From Streptomyces sp. NRRL F-5727 (GTDB lineage: Bacteria; Actinomycetota; Actinomycetes; Streptomycetales; Streptomycetaceae), in contig NZ_JOGX01000002.1 in NCBI RefSeq assembly GCF_000719555.1, positions 1-64,000 of the forward strand: a stretch of DNA of 64,000 nucleotides, written 5' to 3'. The position numbers and the translations under genes were made by a program. Below the pieces are notes generated by a model. That model searched no databases and had not been told where the DNA came from. It worked only from the letters and a program-made list of their open reading frames with translations. Shown here piece by piece: positions 49,690 to 56,862 of the stretch (within the stretch, counting starts at the first letter, position 1; the number at the start of each line of letters is the position of its first letter).

Positions 49690-49695
49690 TAGGCT
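49690..49695 (+). promoter_or_regulatory. candidate -10 box of pyk (possible leaderless mRNA)
   Basis: TAGGCT matches the vegetative Streptomyces -10 consensus exactly and ends 6 nt before the pyk ATG, which places the transcription start at or next to the A of ATG. No convincing -35 hexamer is present at 17-18 nt. Confidence 0.45.
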
Positions 49696-49701
49696 CGACT
49701 C

Positions 49702-51129
49702 ATGCGCCGAGCGAAAATCGTTTGTACCCTTGGGCCCGCCACCGAAACATACGACCAGATCAAGGCGTTGATCGAGGCCGGAATGGACGTGGCCCGCCTC
49801 AACCTCAGCCACGGCACCTACGCCGAGCACGAGGAGCGCTACCAGCGCGTCCGCAAGGCGGCCGAGGAGACCGGTCGCAGCGTCGGGGTGCTTGCCGACC
49901 TTCAAGGCCCGAAGATCCGGCTCGGCCGCTTCCGCGAGGGTCCCGTACTCCTTGAACGCGGCGACGCGTTCACCATCACCGTGGAGCCCACCGAGGGCGA
50001 CCGCCACTGCTGCGGCACCACCTACTCCGGCCTCGCCGGGGACGTCGCCGCCGGTGAGCGGATCCTCGTCGACGACGGGCGGGTCACCCTGGAGGTCACC
50101 TCCGTCGACGGCCCCCGGGTGCACACCCGGGTCGTCGAGGGCGGCATGGTCTCCGACCACAAGGGGCTCAACCTGCCGGGCGTCGCCGTCTCGGTCCCCG
50201 CGCTCTCCGCGAAGGACGTCGAGGACCTCCGCTGGGCGCTGCGCACCGGCGCCGACGTCATCGCCCTCTCCTTCGTCCGCTCCGCCCGGGACATCGAGGA
50301 CGTCCACCGGATCATGGACGAGGAGGGCCGCCGCCTCCCGGTCATCGCCAAGATCGAGAAGCCGCAGGCGGTCGAGAACATCGAGGAGATCGTCGCCGCC
50401 TTCGACGGCATCATGGTCGCCCGTGGCGACCTCGGCGTCGAGATGCCGCTGGAGCAGGTCCCGATCGTCCAGAAGCGCGCGGTGAAGCTGGCGAAGCGCA
50501 ACGCCAAGCCGGTCATCGTCGCCACCCAGATGCTCGACTCGATGATCGACAACTCCCGGCCCACCCGCGCCGAGGCGTCCGACGTCGCCAACGCCGTCAT
50601 CGACGGCACCGACGCCGTGATGCTCTCCGGCGAGACCAGCGTCGGGCGCTACCCGATCGAGACGGTCCGCACCATGAGCCGGATCGTCGAGGCCGCCGAG
50701 GAGGACGTCCTCGCCAAGGGCCTGCCGCCGCTGACCGAGCGGAACAAGCCGCGCACCCAGGGCGGCGCGGTGGCCCGGGCCGCCGCCGAGATGGGCGACT
50801 TCCTCGGCGCGAAGTTCCTGGTCGCCTTCACCCAGTCCGGCGACACCGTGCGGCGGCTCTCCCGCTACCGCTCGCCGATCCCGCTGCTGGCCTTCACCCC
50901 GGACCCGGGGACCCGCTCGCAGCTCAACCTGACCTGGGGCGTCGAGACCTTTCTCGGCCCGCACGTCGACTCCACGGACGCGATGGTCGCCCAGGTCGAC
51001 GAGGAGCTGCTGCGGATCGGGCGCTGCCGGAAGGGTGACGTCGTGGTGATCACGGCCGGCTCCCCGCCCGGCGTCTCGGGCTCCACGAACCTGGTGCGCG
51101 TGCACCACATCGGAGACCCGCTCGCCTAG
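49702..51129 (+). CDS. pyk: pyruvate kinase
   Basis: The 475-residue glycolytic enzyme has 'MRRAKIVCTLGPATETYDQI', 'MDVARLNLSHGTYAEHEERY', 'LADLQGPKIRLG', the K+/Mg-binding and catalytic region 'VIAKIEKPQAVENIEEIV' and 'GIMVARGDLGVEMPLEQVP', then 'ATQMLDSMIDNSRPTRAEAS' with 'DVANAVIDGTDAVMLSGETS'. The C-terminal allosteric domain is present. There is no Shine-Dalgarno in the expected window, fitting a leaderless transcript. A weak hairpin lies 36 nt downstream. Confidence 0.97.
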   Translation: MRRAKIVCTLGPATETYDQIKALIEAGMDVARLNLSHGTYAEHEERYQRVRKAAEETGRSVGVLADLQGPKIRLGRFREGPVLLERGDAFTITVEPTEGDRHCCGTTYSGLAGDVAAGERILVDDGRVTLEVTSVDGPRVHTRVVEGGMVSDHKGLNLPGVAVSVPALSAKDVEDLRWALRTGADVIALSFVRSARDIEDVHRIMDEEGRRLPVIAKIEKPQAVENIEEIVAAFDGIMVARGDLGVEMPLEQVPIVQKRAVKLAKRNAKPVIVATQMLDSMIDNSRPTRAEASDVANAVIDGTDAVMLSGETSVGRYPIETVRTMSRIVEAAEEDVLAKGLPPLTERNKPRTQGGAVARAAAEMGDFLGAKFLVAFTQSGDTVRRLSRYRSPIPLLAFTPDPGTRSQLNLTWGVETFLGPHVDSTDAMVAQVDEELLRIGRCRKGDVVVITAGSPPGVSGSTNLVRVHHIGDPLA

Positions 51130-51165
51130 CCGCCCGGCCTCGCGCCGCGACGGTCTGCCGGGAAG

Positions 51166-51195
51166 GACCCCGCCACAGCACGAGGCGGCGGGGTT
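51166..51195 (+). terminator. pyk terminator
   Basis: GACCCCGCC (51166-51174) pairs with GGCGGGGTT (51187-51195) with one G-T pair, followed by CTC. Moderate strength. Confidence 0.5.
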
Positions 51196-51305
51196 CTCGC
51201 GTTCTCCGCGCCCACGCCCTGCCCCGGCCGGAGGCGATCCTCGACCGGCCGCTGCCGAAGGGGGGAGGGGTCCGTCAGGTGCGGACCTTGGAATTGAAGG
51301 TAAAG

Positions 51306-51379
51306 TACCCCGGGTGGGATTCGAACCCACGCTGGATGGTGTTTGAGACCATTGCCTCTAACCGCTGGGCTACCGGGGC
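51306..51379 (-). tRNA. tRNA with anticodon CAA (Leu by anticodon), class I length
   Basis: The minus-strand cloverleaf has acceptor GCCCCGG / CCGGGGT (first pair G-U) with discriminator A at 51306. The anticodon stem is ATGGT/ACCAT around the loop CTCAAAC (anticodon CAA at 51345-51343), and the T-arm is GTGGG-TTCGAAT-CCCAC. The variable region is only five bases (CCAGC), whereas tRNA-Leu normally has a long class II variable arm. The D-arm has a mispair or bulge of a kind seen in other actinobacterial tRNAs. No CCA is encoded. Identity as Leu rests on the anticodon and A73 only. Confidence 0.85.
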
Positions 51380-51413
51380 TTCCTTTGAAACGAAGGTCGG
51401 CAGTTACCCGCCG

Positions 51414-51443
51414 TGGCACCACCTTACAGGAGGTAGGTAGGCT
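51414..51443 (+). promoter_or_regulatory. candidate promoter of the ANTAR response regulator
   Basis: TGGCAC (51414-51419), an 18-nt spacer and TAGGCT (51438-51443); the -10 is a full consensus match. The transcription start would be near 51450, giving a leader of about 45 nt. Confidence 0.5.
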
Positions 51444-51494
51444 CATGGGGAGCTGTATCCGCCTCGGAACGAGGCCATCGAACGAGGAGCCCGC

Positions 51495-52148
51495 GTGACC
51501 GCCCCCGAGTCGCCCCAGCCCGCCGAGGACGCCGAGGCGTCCCACGTCCCGCCGCTGACCACCCGCGTCGTCATCGCCGAGGACGAGGCCCTCATCCGCC
51601 TCGACCTCAAGGAGATGCTGGAGGAAGAGGGCTACACGGTCGTCGGCGAGGCCGGCGACGGCGAGGCCGCCATCGAGCTGGCCCGCGAGCACCGCCCGGA
51701 CCTGGTCATCCTCGACGTGAAGATGCCCAAGCTCGACGGCATCTCCGCCGCCGAGAAGATCGCCGGCGAGTCCATCGCCCCGGTCCTCATGCTCACCGCC
51801 TTCTCCCAGCGCGACCTCGTCGAGCGCGCCCGTGACGCCGGTGCCATGGCGTACCTGGTCAAGCCCTTCAGCAAGAGCGACGTCGTGCCGGCCATCGAGA
51901 TGGCCGTCTCCCGCTTCGCCGAGCTGCGCGCCCTGGAGCAGGAGGTCGCCGACCTCACCCAGCGCCTGGAGACCCGCAAGCTGGTCGACCGCGCCAAGTC
52001 GATCCTCCAGACCCAGTACGGCCTCTCCGAGCCGGCCGCCTTCCGCTGGATCCAGAAGACGTCCATGGACCGCCGCATGTCCATGCAGCAGGTCGCCGAG
52101 GCCGTCATCGAGGACGCCGAGGAGAAGAAGGCCGCCAAGGGGCAGTAG
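51495..52148 (+). CDS. ANTAR-domain response regulator (PdtaR-like)
   Basis: The 217-residue two-component regulator acts on RNA. The receiver domain has the acidic pair E29-D30 ('VVIAEDEALIRLDLKEML'), phospho-acceptor D74 ('LVILDVKMPKLDG'), T101 and K123 ('AYLVKPFSKSD'). A coiled-coil linker leads to the C-terminal ANTAR RNA-binding three-helix domain ('RKLVDRAKSILQTQYGLSEP', 'AFRWIQKTSMDRRMSMQQVA'). ANTAR proteins bind dual-hexaloop hairpins and prevent termination. No histidine kinase is adjacent. GTG start with GAGGAG 5 nt upstream. Confidence 0.94.
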   Translation: MTAPESPQPAEDAEASHVPPLTTRVVIAEDEALIRLDLKEMLEEEGYTVVGEAGDGEAAIELAREHRPDLVILDVKMPKLDGISAAEKIAGESIAPVLMLTAFSQRDLVERARDAGAMAYLVKPFSKSDVVPAIEMAVSRFAELRALEQEVADLTQRLETRKLVDRAKSILQTQYGLSEPAAFRWIQKTSMDRRMSMQQVAEAVIEDAEEKKAAKGQ

Positions 52149-52171
52149 CCCCGGCCGGCCCGTACACGGCG

Positions 52172-52206
52172 GAAGGCCCGCCCCGCGCGATGCGGGGCGG
52201 GCCTTC
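52172..52206. terminator. bidirectional terminator between response regulator and livF
   Basis: GAAGGCCCGCCCCGC (52172-52186) pairs perfectly with GCGGGGCGGGCCTTC (52192-52206), between convergent genes. Confidence 0.88.
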
Positions 52207-52223
52207 TCGTCGTCGTACCGGAC

Positions 52224-52940
52224 TCAGTCCTCGCCGAGGTACGCCTTGCGGACGGACTCGTCGTGCAGGAGGTCGCCGCCCGTGCCCGAGAGCACGATCT
52301 TGCCGATCTCCATCACGTGACCGTGGTCCGCCAGCGCCAGCGCGGCCTGGGCGTTCTGCTCGACGAGCAGGATCGTGGTGCCCTGGGCCTTCAGCTCGGC
52401 GATGGTCGCCATGATCTTCTGCATCATGATCGGCGACAGACCCATGGAGGGCTCGTCGAGCATGAGCAGCTTGGGCTGGGACATCAGCGCCCGGCCCATG
52501 GCGAGCATCTGCTGCTCACCGCCGGAGAGCGTGCCGGCCGCCTGCTTGCGACGCTCGCCCAGGATCGGGAAGAGGTCGTAGGCGCGCTGCACGTCCTTGG
52601 CGATGCCGGCGGTGTCCTTCCGGAGGAAGGCGCCGAGGAGGAGGTTCTCCTCGATGGTCATGCGCGGGAAGATGTGCCGGCCCTCGGGGGAGTGGGCCAG
52701 ACCCAGCGAGACGATCTTGTGCGCGGGGATCTTGCGGAGGGACTTGCCCTCGAACTTGATCTGCCCGCCGACCGGCTTGAGGAGCCCGGAGAGGGTCCGC
52801 AGGGTGGTGGTCTTGCCGGCGCCGTTGGTGCCGATGAGGGTGACGACCTCGCCCGCCTCCACGGAGAAGGAGATGCCCTTGACGGCCTCGATCTTTCCGT
52901 AGGCGACGCGCAGGTCCTCGACTTCGAGCAGTGCGGTCAT
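52224..52940 (-). CDS. livF: branched-chain amino acid ABC transporter ATPase LivF
   Basis: The 238-residue ATP-binding subunit has Walker A 'IGTNGAGKTTTLRTLSG', the Q-loop region 'LAHSPEGRHIFPRMTIEENL', the signature 'GTLSGGEQQMLAMGRAL', Walker B 'LLMLDEPSMGLSP' and the switch His region 'ILLVEQNAQAALALADHG'. 'SPEGRHIFPRMTIEENL' is specific to LivF. It pairs with LivG to power uptake of leucine, isoleucine, valine or similar substrates. It is the last gene of the operon and its ATG overlaps the livG stop by 4 nt. Confidence 0.96.
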   Translation of the reverse strand: MTALLEVEDLRVAYGKIEAVKGISFSVEAGEVVTLIGTNGAGKTTTLRTLSGLLKPVGGQIKFEGKSLRKIPAHKIVSLGLAHSPEGRHIFPRMTIEENLLLGAFLRKDTAGIAKDVQRAYDLFPILGERRKQAAGTLSGGEQQMLAMGRALMSQPKLLMLDEPSMGLSPIMMQKIMATIAELKAQGTTILLVEQNAQAALALADHGHVMEIGKIVLSGTGGDLLHDESVRKAYLGED

Positions 52941-53965
52941 GCGTCGTTCTCCTTGCCCGGAGCGGCGTCCTTCGCGGCGTCCGCCGCGTCCGCCGGGGTG
53001 TCGTCCTCGGCCGGGGTCTCCTCCGCCGGGGCCTCGTCGTCCGCCGGGGCCTCGTCCGCCGGAGCGTCGTCCTCGGCCTCGGTCTCCTCGGCCTCGGTCT
53101 CCGCCTCGGGGGTCTCCGCCTCGGGAGCCGCCGGAGCGGCGGCCTTCGGCGCCTCCTCGATCGGCTCGCCGAGGTACGCGGCGATGACCCGCTCGTCGCT
53201 CTGGACGGTCTGGCTGTCGCCCTCGATCAGCTTCTGGCCCTGCACGAGCACGGCGACCCGGTCGCACAGGTTGAAGATGAAGCGCATGTCGTGCTCGATG
53301 ACGAGCACGGCGATGCCCATGTCCCGGATCGCGAAGATGAGTTCCTCCGCCGCACGGGTCTCCTGCGGGTTCATGCCCGCCGTCGGCTCGTCCAGCAGGA
53401 TCAGACCCGGGTCGCTCGCCAGCGCACGGGCGATCTCCAGCTTGCGCTGCTCGCCGTACGGCAGGTTCTTCGACAGGAGCTGCGCCTTGTGCGCCAGACC
53501 GACGAACTCCAGGAGCTCCATCGCGCGCTTCTCGGAGGCCGCCTCGGCCTTCTTGAAGCCCGGACCGCGCAGCAGGGCGGACCAGAGGCCCTCCTTGGTG
53601 CGGGTGTGCCGGCCGACGAGCACGTTCTCCAGGACCGTCATGTTGTTGAAGAGACGGATGTTCTGGAAGGTACGGGCGATGCCGGCCGCGGTGACCTTGA
53701 AGGACTTCGGCGGCAGGACCTGGCCCTTGTAGCGGACCTCGCCCTCGGTGGGCACGTACAGACCGGTGAGGCAGTTGAAGAAGGTGGTCTTGCCGGCGCC
53801 GTTCGGGCCGATCAGACCGACGATCTCGCCGCTGTTGACGGTGAGGTTCACGTCGCGGACGGCGGTCAGGCCGCCGAAGCGCATGGTGACCCCGCGCGCG
53901 TCCAGCACGGTCTCGCGGGCGGCCGGCTCCGTGGTGGCACCGGCCTCGGTGGTGGTGGTCGTCAT
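52937..53965 (-). CDS. livG: branched-chain amino acid ABC transporter ATPase LivG with acidic C-terminal tail
   Basis: The 342-residue ATPase has Walker A 'IGPNGAGKTTFFNCLTGLY', 'GIARTFQNIRLFNNMTVLEN' (LivG-specific), the signature 'LPYGEQRKLEIARAL', Walker B 'LILLDEPTAGMNP' and 'VLVIEHDMRFIFNLCDRV'. The catalytic domain ends near residue 268. The last 72 residues are a low-complexity Ala/Pro/Asp/Glu tail absent from standard LivG (about 255-270 aa). ATG start, 3 nt after the livM stop. The tail may be a disordered interaction segment. Confidence 0.95.
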   Translation of the reverse strand: MTTTTTEAGATTEPAARETVLDARGVTMRFGGLTAVRDVNLTVNSGEIVGLIGPNGAGKTTFFNCLTGLYVPTEGEVRYKGQVLPPKSFKVTAAGIARTFQNIRLFNNMTVLENVLVGRHTRTKEGLWSALLRGPGFKKAEAASEKRAMELLEFVGLAHKAQLLSKNLPYGEQRKLEIARALASDPGLILLDEPTAGMNPQETRAAEELIFAIRDMGIAVLVIEHDMRFIFNLCDRVAVLVQGQKLIEGDSQTVQSDERVIAAYLGEPIEEAPKAAAPAAPEAETPEAETEAEETEAEDDAPADEAPADDEAPAEETPAEDDTPADAADAAKDAAPGKENDA

Positions 53966-53968
53966 GGT

Positions 53969-55819
53969 TCAGGCACCTGCCTTGGCGGGCTCAGCGGCCG
54001 GCTGCTCGTCGTGCTCGTGGAACTCCAGCTGACGGCGCTTGTCGGCCACGATGCCCTCCGGACGGAAGCGCATGATCAGGATGAGCGCCACGCCGAAGGC
54101 GAACAGCTGGTACTCGCCCATGAACTGGAGCTTGTTCGGGATGAGGAAGAGCAGGGCCGCGCCGACCAGCGGGCCGCTCATCGTGCCCATGCCGCCGAGG
54201 ACGACGGCCGCGAGCAGGAAGGCGGAGTTGGGCGGGATGGGACCGGCGAAGAGGTACTGCTCCGGCGTCACCGTGTACGTGACGTGGGCCTGCACCGTAC
54301 CGGCGAGGCCGGCCAGACCGGCACCGAGCGCGAAGGCGATCAGCTTCACGCGGAAGCCGTTGATGCCCATCGCGAGCGCGGCGGTCTCGTCCTCGCGGAT
54401 CGCCACCCAGGCGCGGCCGATGCGGGAGTCGCCCGAGCGCCGGAAGACCAGCACGACGACCGCCATGATCAGCAGCATCAGGAAGAAGTAGTTGGCGAAG
54501 CGGCCGATGGTGAAGCCGGCGATGGTGTGCGTCTGCCCGAAGTCGAACCCGAAGAAGTTCAGGTTCGGGATGGACGCGATGCCGTTGGAGCCGTTGGTGA
54601 TGTCCGGGCCCGAGGTGCCGTCGGTGTTCATCACCGCGATGCGGAAGATCTCACCGAAGCCGAGCGTCACGATGGCGAGGTAGTCGCCGCGCAGCCGCAG
54701 GGTCGGGGCGCCGATCAGGACACCGAAGACCACCGAGGCCGCGGCGCCGACCAGGACCGCCGCCCAGAAGGGGAAGTGGACGCCGAAGGGGGAGGTCGGG
54801 GCGCCCGAGACGAGGGCCGCCGCGTAGGCGCCGACGCCGAGGAAGGCCACGTAACCGAGGTCGAGCAGACCGGCGAGGCCGACGACGATGTTCAGGCCCA
54901 GGGCGACCGTGGCGAAGATCAGGATGTAGACGCCGAGCGTCGCGTACTGGTCGTCGGTCTGGGTGAAGGGGAACAGCGCCGCGGCGATGAACGCGCCCGC
55001 GATCGACAGGTTCTGGTGCTTCGAGGTGAGCTGCGTGGCCTGCTTGAGGAGGCCGGAGGCGCTGATCGCGGCGAAGCCGAGGCCGGCCGTGATCAGGAAG
55101 CCGAGGAACAGCTCGTCGTACTCGGTGCCGATGCCGTAGGTGAAGACGCCGAGCGCCAGGCCGAGGACCACGGCGATGATCAGGATCTCGACGGTGGACG
55201 ACAGCGGCGGGAGCTTGCGCACCGGCTGGGGCGCGGAGAAGGCGGCCTTGACGGCGGCCCAGTGGTTGCGCCGCTGCTGCCTGTGCTGGTCCCAGCGGGT
55301 GTCCTCCGGGTCGACCGGCAGCACGGCCGGCCGGGTGAACGGCAGGTCGAGGGCGGCGAGCAGGGTGGCCAGGGTGGCCACCGCGAGCACGGCGCCGCCG
55401 GGCTCCAGGTTGACCAGGCCGCCGAGCTGGACGCTGATCGCGCCGAGGGTGAACCAGGCGGTGGCGAAGGAGGCCAGCGCGCCGAACTTGATGGCGGCGT
55501 CGGCGCCGGCCGGCGTCAGCCAGCCGAGCCCCTTGATCCCGTAGGAGGAGAGGGCGAAGAGGGCGGTCAGGGCCCCGAGCAGCAGGACCTGGAGCTGGAG
55601 GCCGGCGGGGTAGCCGTACACGGTGAGGTCGCCCGGGAAGCCGGGGTCCCAGGTCCAGGCGAGGAAGCAGCTCGCGATGGTGAGGAGGGAGCCGCCGAGC
55701 ACGACGGCGCGGGCGATCGGCTCCGGCATGAGGCCGATCAGGCCGCGGTCGGCGGTCTTCGCGGTCTCCGTGGCGGCGGGGGCCTGGGGGTTCTCGGAGA
55801 TGGTGGTCATGGTGCTCAC
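53969..55819 (-). CDS. livM: branched-chain amino acid ABC transporter permease LivM, N-terminally extended
   Basis: The 616-residue permease has a canonical LivM domain in about the last 330 residues ('GLNIVVGLAGLLDLGYVAFL', 'TLRLRGDYLAIVTLGFGEIF', 'GRAWVAIREDETAALAMGIN', 'GFRVKLIAFALGAGLAGLAG'). Ahead of it are about 280 residues with several extra hydrophobic segments (near 38-60, 75-95, 108-130, 140-160, 215-260), roughly doubling the usual length. The GTG at 55819 overlaps the livH stop by 4 nt; an ATG at 55810 is an alternative. It forms the translocation pore with LivH. Confidence 0.94.
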   Translation of the reverse strand: MSTMTTISENPQAPAATETAKTADRGLIGLMPEPIARAVVLGGSLLTIASCFLAWTWDPGFPGDLTVYGYPAGLQLQVLLLGALTALFALSSYGIKGLGWLTPAGADAAIKFGALASFATAWFTLGAISVQLGGLVNLEPGGAVLAVATLATLLAALDLPFTRPAVLPVDPEDTRWDQHRQQRRNHWAAVKAAFSAPQPVRKLPPLSSTVEILIIAVVLGLALGVFTYGIGTEYDELFLGFLITAGLGFAAISASGLLKQATQLTSKHQNLSIAGAFIAAALFPFTQTDDQYATLGVYILIFATVALGLNIVVGLAGLLDLGYVAFLGVGAYAAALVSGAPTSPFGVHFPFWAAVLVGAAASVVFGVLIGAPTLRLRGDYLAIVTLGFGEIFRIAVMNTDGTSGPDITNGSNGIASIPNLNFFGFDFGQTHTIAGFTIGRFANYFFLMLLIMAVVVLVFRRSGDSRIGRAWVAIREDETAALAMGINGFRVKLIAFALGAGLAGLAGTVQAHVTYTVTPEQYLFAGPIPPNSAFLLAAVVLGGMGTMSGPLVGAALLFLIPNKLQFMGEYQLFAFGVALILIMRFRPEGIVADKRRQLEFHEHDEQPAAEPAKAGA

Positions 55820-56745
55820 GCCCTGTCCGCGACGCGCTCGCCGAGCAGACCCTGGGGCCTGGCGAGGAGGACGACGATGAGGAGTACGAAGGCCCAGACG
55901 TTGGCCCAGGACTGGCCGCCGAGCTGCTCCATACCGGGGATCTGGTCGACGTAGGCGGTCGCCATCGTCTCGGCGACGCCGAGGACGAGGCCGCCGATCA
56001 TGGCGCCGTAGATGTTGCCGATGCCGCCGAGGACGGCGGCGGTGAACGCCTTGAGTCCGAGGAGGAAGCCCATCTTGTAGTCGACGACGCCGTACTTGAG
56101 GCCGTAGGCGACGGCACCGACGGCGGCGAACACGGCGCCGAGGGCGAACGCGATCACGATGATCCGGTCGGTGTTGACGCCCATGAGCTTCGCGGTGTCC
56201 GGGTCCTGCGCCGTGGCCTGCATGCCGCGCCCGGTGCGGGTGCGCATGACGAAGAAGGCGAGGAAGGCCATGCAGATCGGGGCCGCGATCACCAGGAAGA
56301 TGTCACCCGTCTGGATGGTGACCGAGCCCAGCTCGATCGGGCCGCCGGGGATCTGCGGGAAGGTCCGGGCGGACTTGGCCTCCGGGTACCAGACCCAGAC
56401 GGCGTACTGCAGGGCGAGCGAGAGGCCGATGGCCGTGATGAGCGGCGCGAGGCGCGGGCCGCCACGGAGCGGGCGGTAGGCGAACCGTTCCGCTCCGACG
56501 GCTATCGCCGTCGCGACGATCACGGCACCGATGATCATGAGGGGCAGCGCGACCCACATGCTGGTGCCGCCGGGCAGGATGAGCCAGACCGTCAGGGCCC
56601 CGAAGCCGCCGGTCATGAAGATCTCGCCGTGGGCGAAGTTGATGAGCTGGACGATGCCGTAGACCATCGTGTAGCCGACGGCGACCAGCCCGTACATGGA
56701 TCCCAGTAGCAGGCCGTTGACCAGCTGCTGCGGCAGTTCGTTCAC
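55816..56745 (-). CDS. livH: branched-chain amino acid ABC transporter permease LivH
   Basis: The 309-residue membrane permease has 'NELPQQLVNGLLLGSMYGLV' at the start, 'MVYGIVQLINFAHGEIFMTG', 'PLRGGPRLAPLITAIGLSLA', 'GRGMQATAQDPDTAKLMGVN' and 'GLKAFTAAVLGGIGNIYGAM', all canonical LivH sequences. The GTG at 56745 is chosen because GGAGG lies 8 nt upstream and the family starts at this point. A frame opening at 56781 would begin inside the intercistronic hairpin. An out-of-frame ATG-CGG-TGA overlaps the start codon. Confidence 0.95.
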   Translation of the reverse strand: MNELPQQLVNGLLLGSMYGLVAVGYTMVYGIVQLINFAHGEIFMTGGFGALTVWLILPGGTSMWVALPLMIIGAVIVATAIAVGAERFAYRPLRGGPRLAPLITAIGLSLALQYAVWVWYPEAKSARTFPQIPGGPIELGSVTIQTGDIFLVIAAPICMAFLAFFVMRTRTGRGMQATAQDPDTAKLMGVNTDRIIVIAFALGAVFAAVGAVAYGLKYGVVDYKMGFLLGLKAFTAAVLGGIGNIYGAMIGGLVLGVAETMATAYVDQIPGMEQLGGQSWANVWAFVLLIVVLLARPQGLLGERVADRA

Positions 56746-56778
56746 CGCATTGTCCTCCGAGACTTTCGACGGATATGA

Positions 56779-56820
56779 CACCGCGCGGGGTGCCTGTGGT
56801 GTGCGGCCCCCCGCGCGGTG
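56779..56820 (-). terminator. livK-livH intercistronic hairpin (attenuator)
   Basis: CACCGCGCGGGG (56779-56790) pairs perfectly with CCCCGCGCGGTG (56809-56820). It lies between the binding-protein gene and the permease genes; partial termination or 3'-end protection would give more LivK than permease. A tandem 10-bp repeat GTGGTGCTGA (56825-56844) lies next to it. Confidence 0.65.
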
Positions 56821-56862
56821 AAAGGTGGTGCTGAGTGGTGCTGAGTGGGGTGGAGCTGAGGA

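Noticed and set aside
51445..51498. 17-residue leader ORF (MGSCIRLG...) with AGGAGGT upstream and a TGA overlapping the response-regulator GTG
   Set aside because: A consensus -10 box (TAGGCT, 51438-51443) directly precedes its ATG, so transcription probably begins after the ATG and the ORF would not be on the mRNA.
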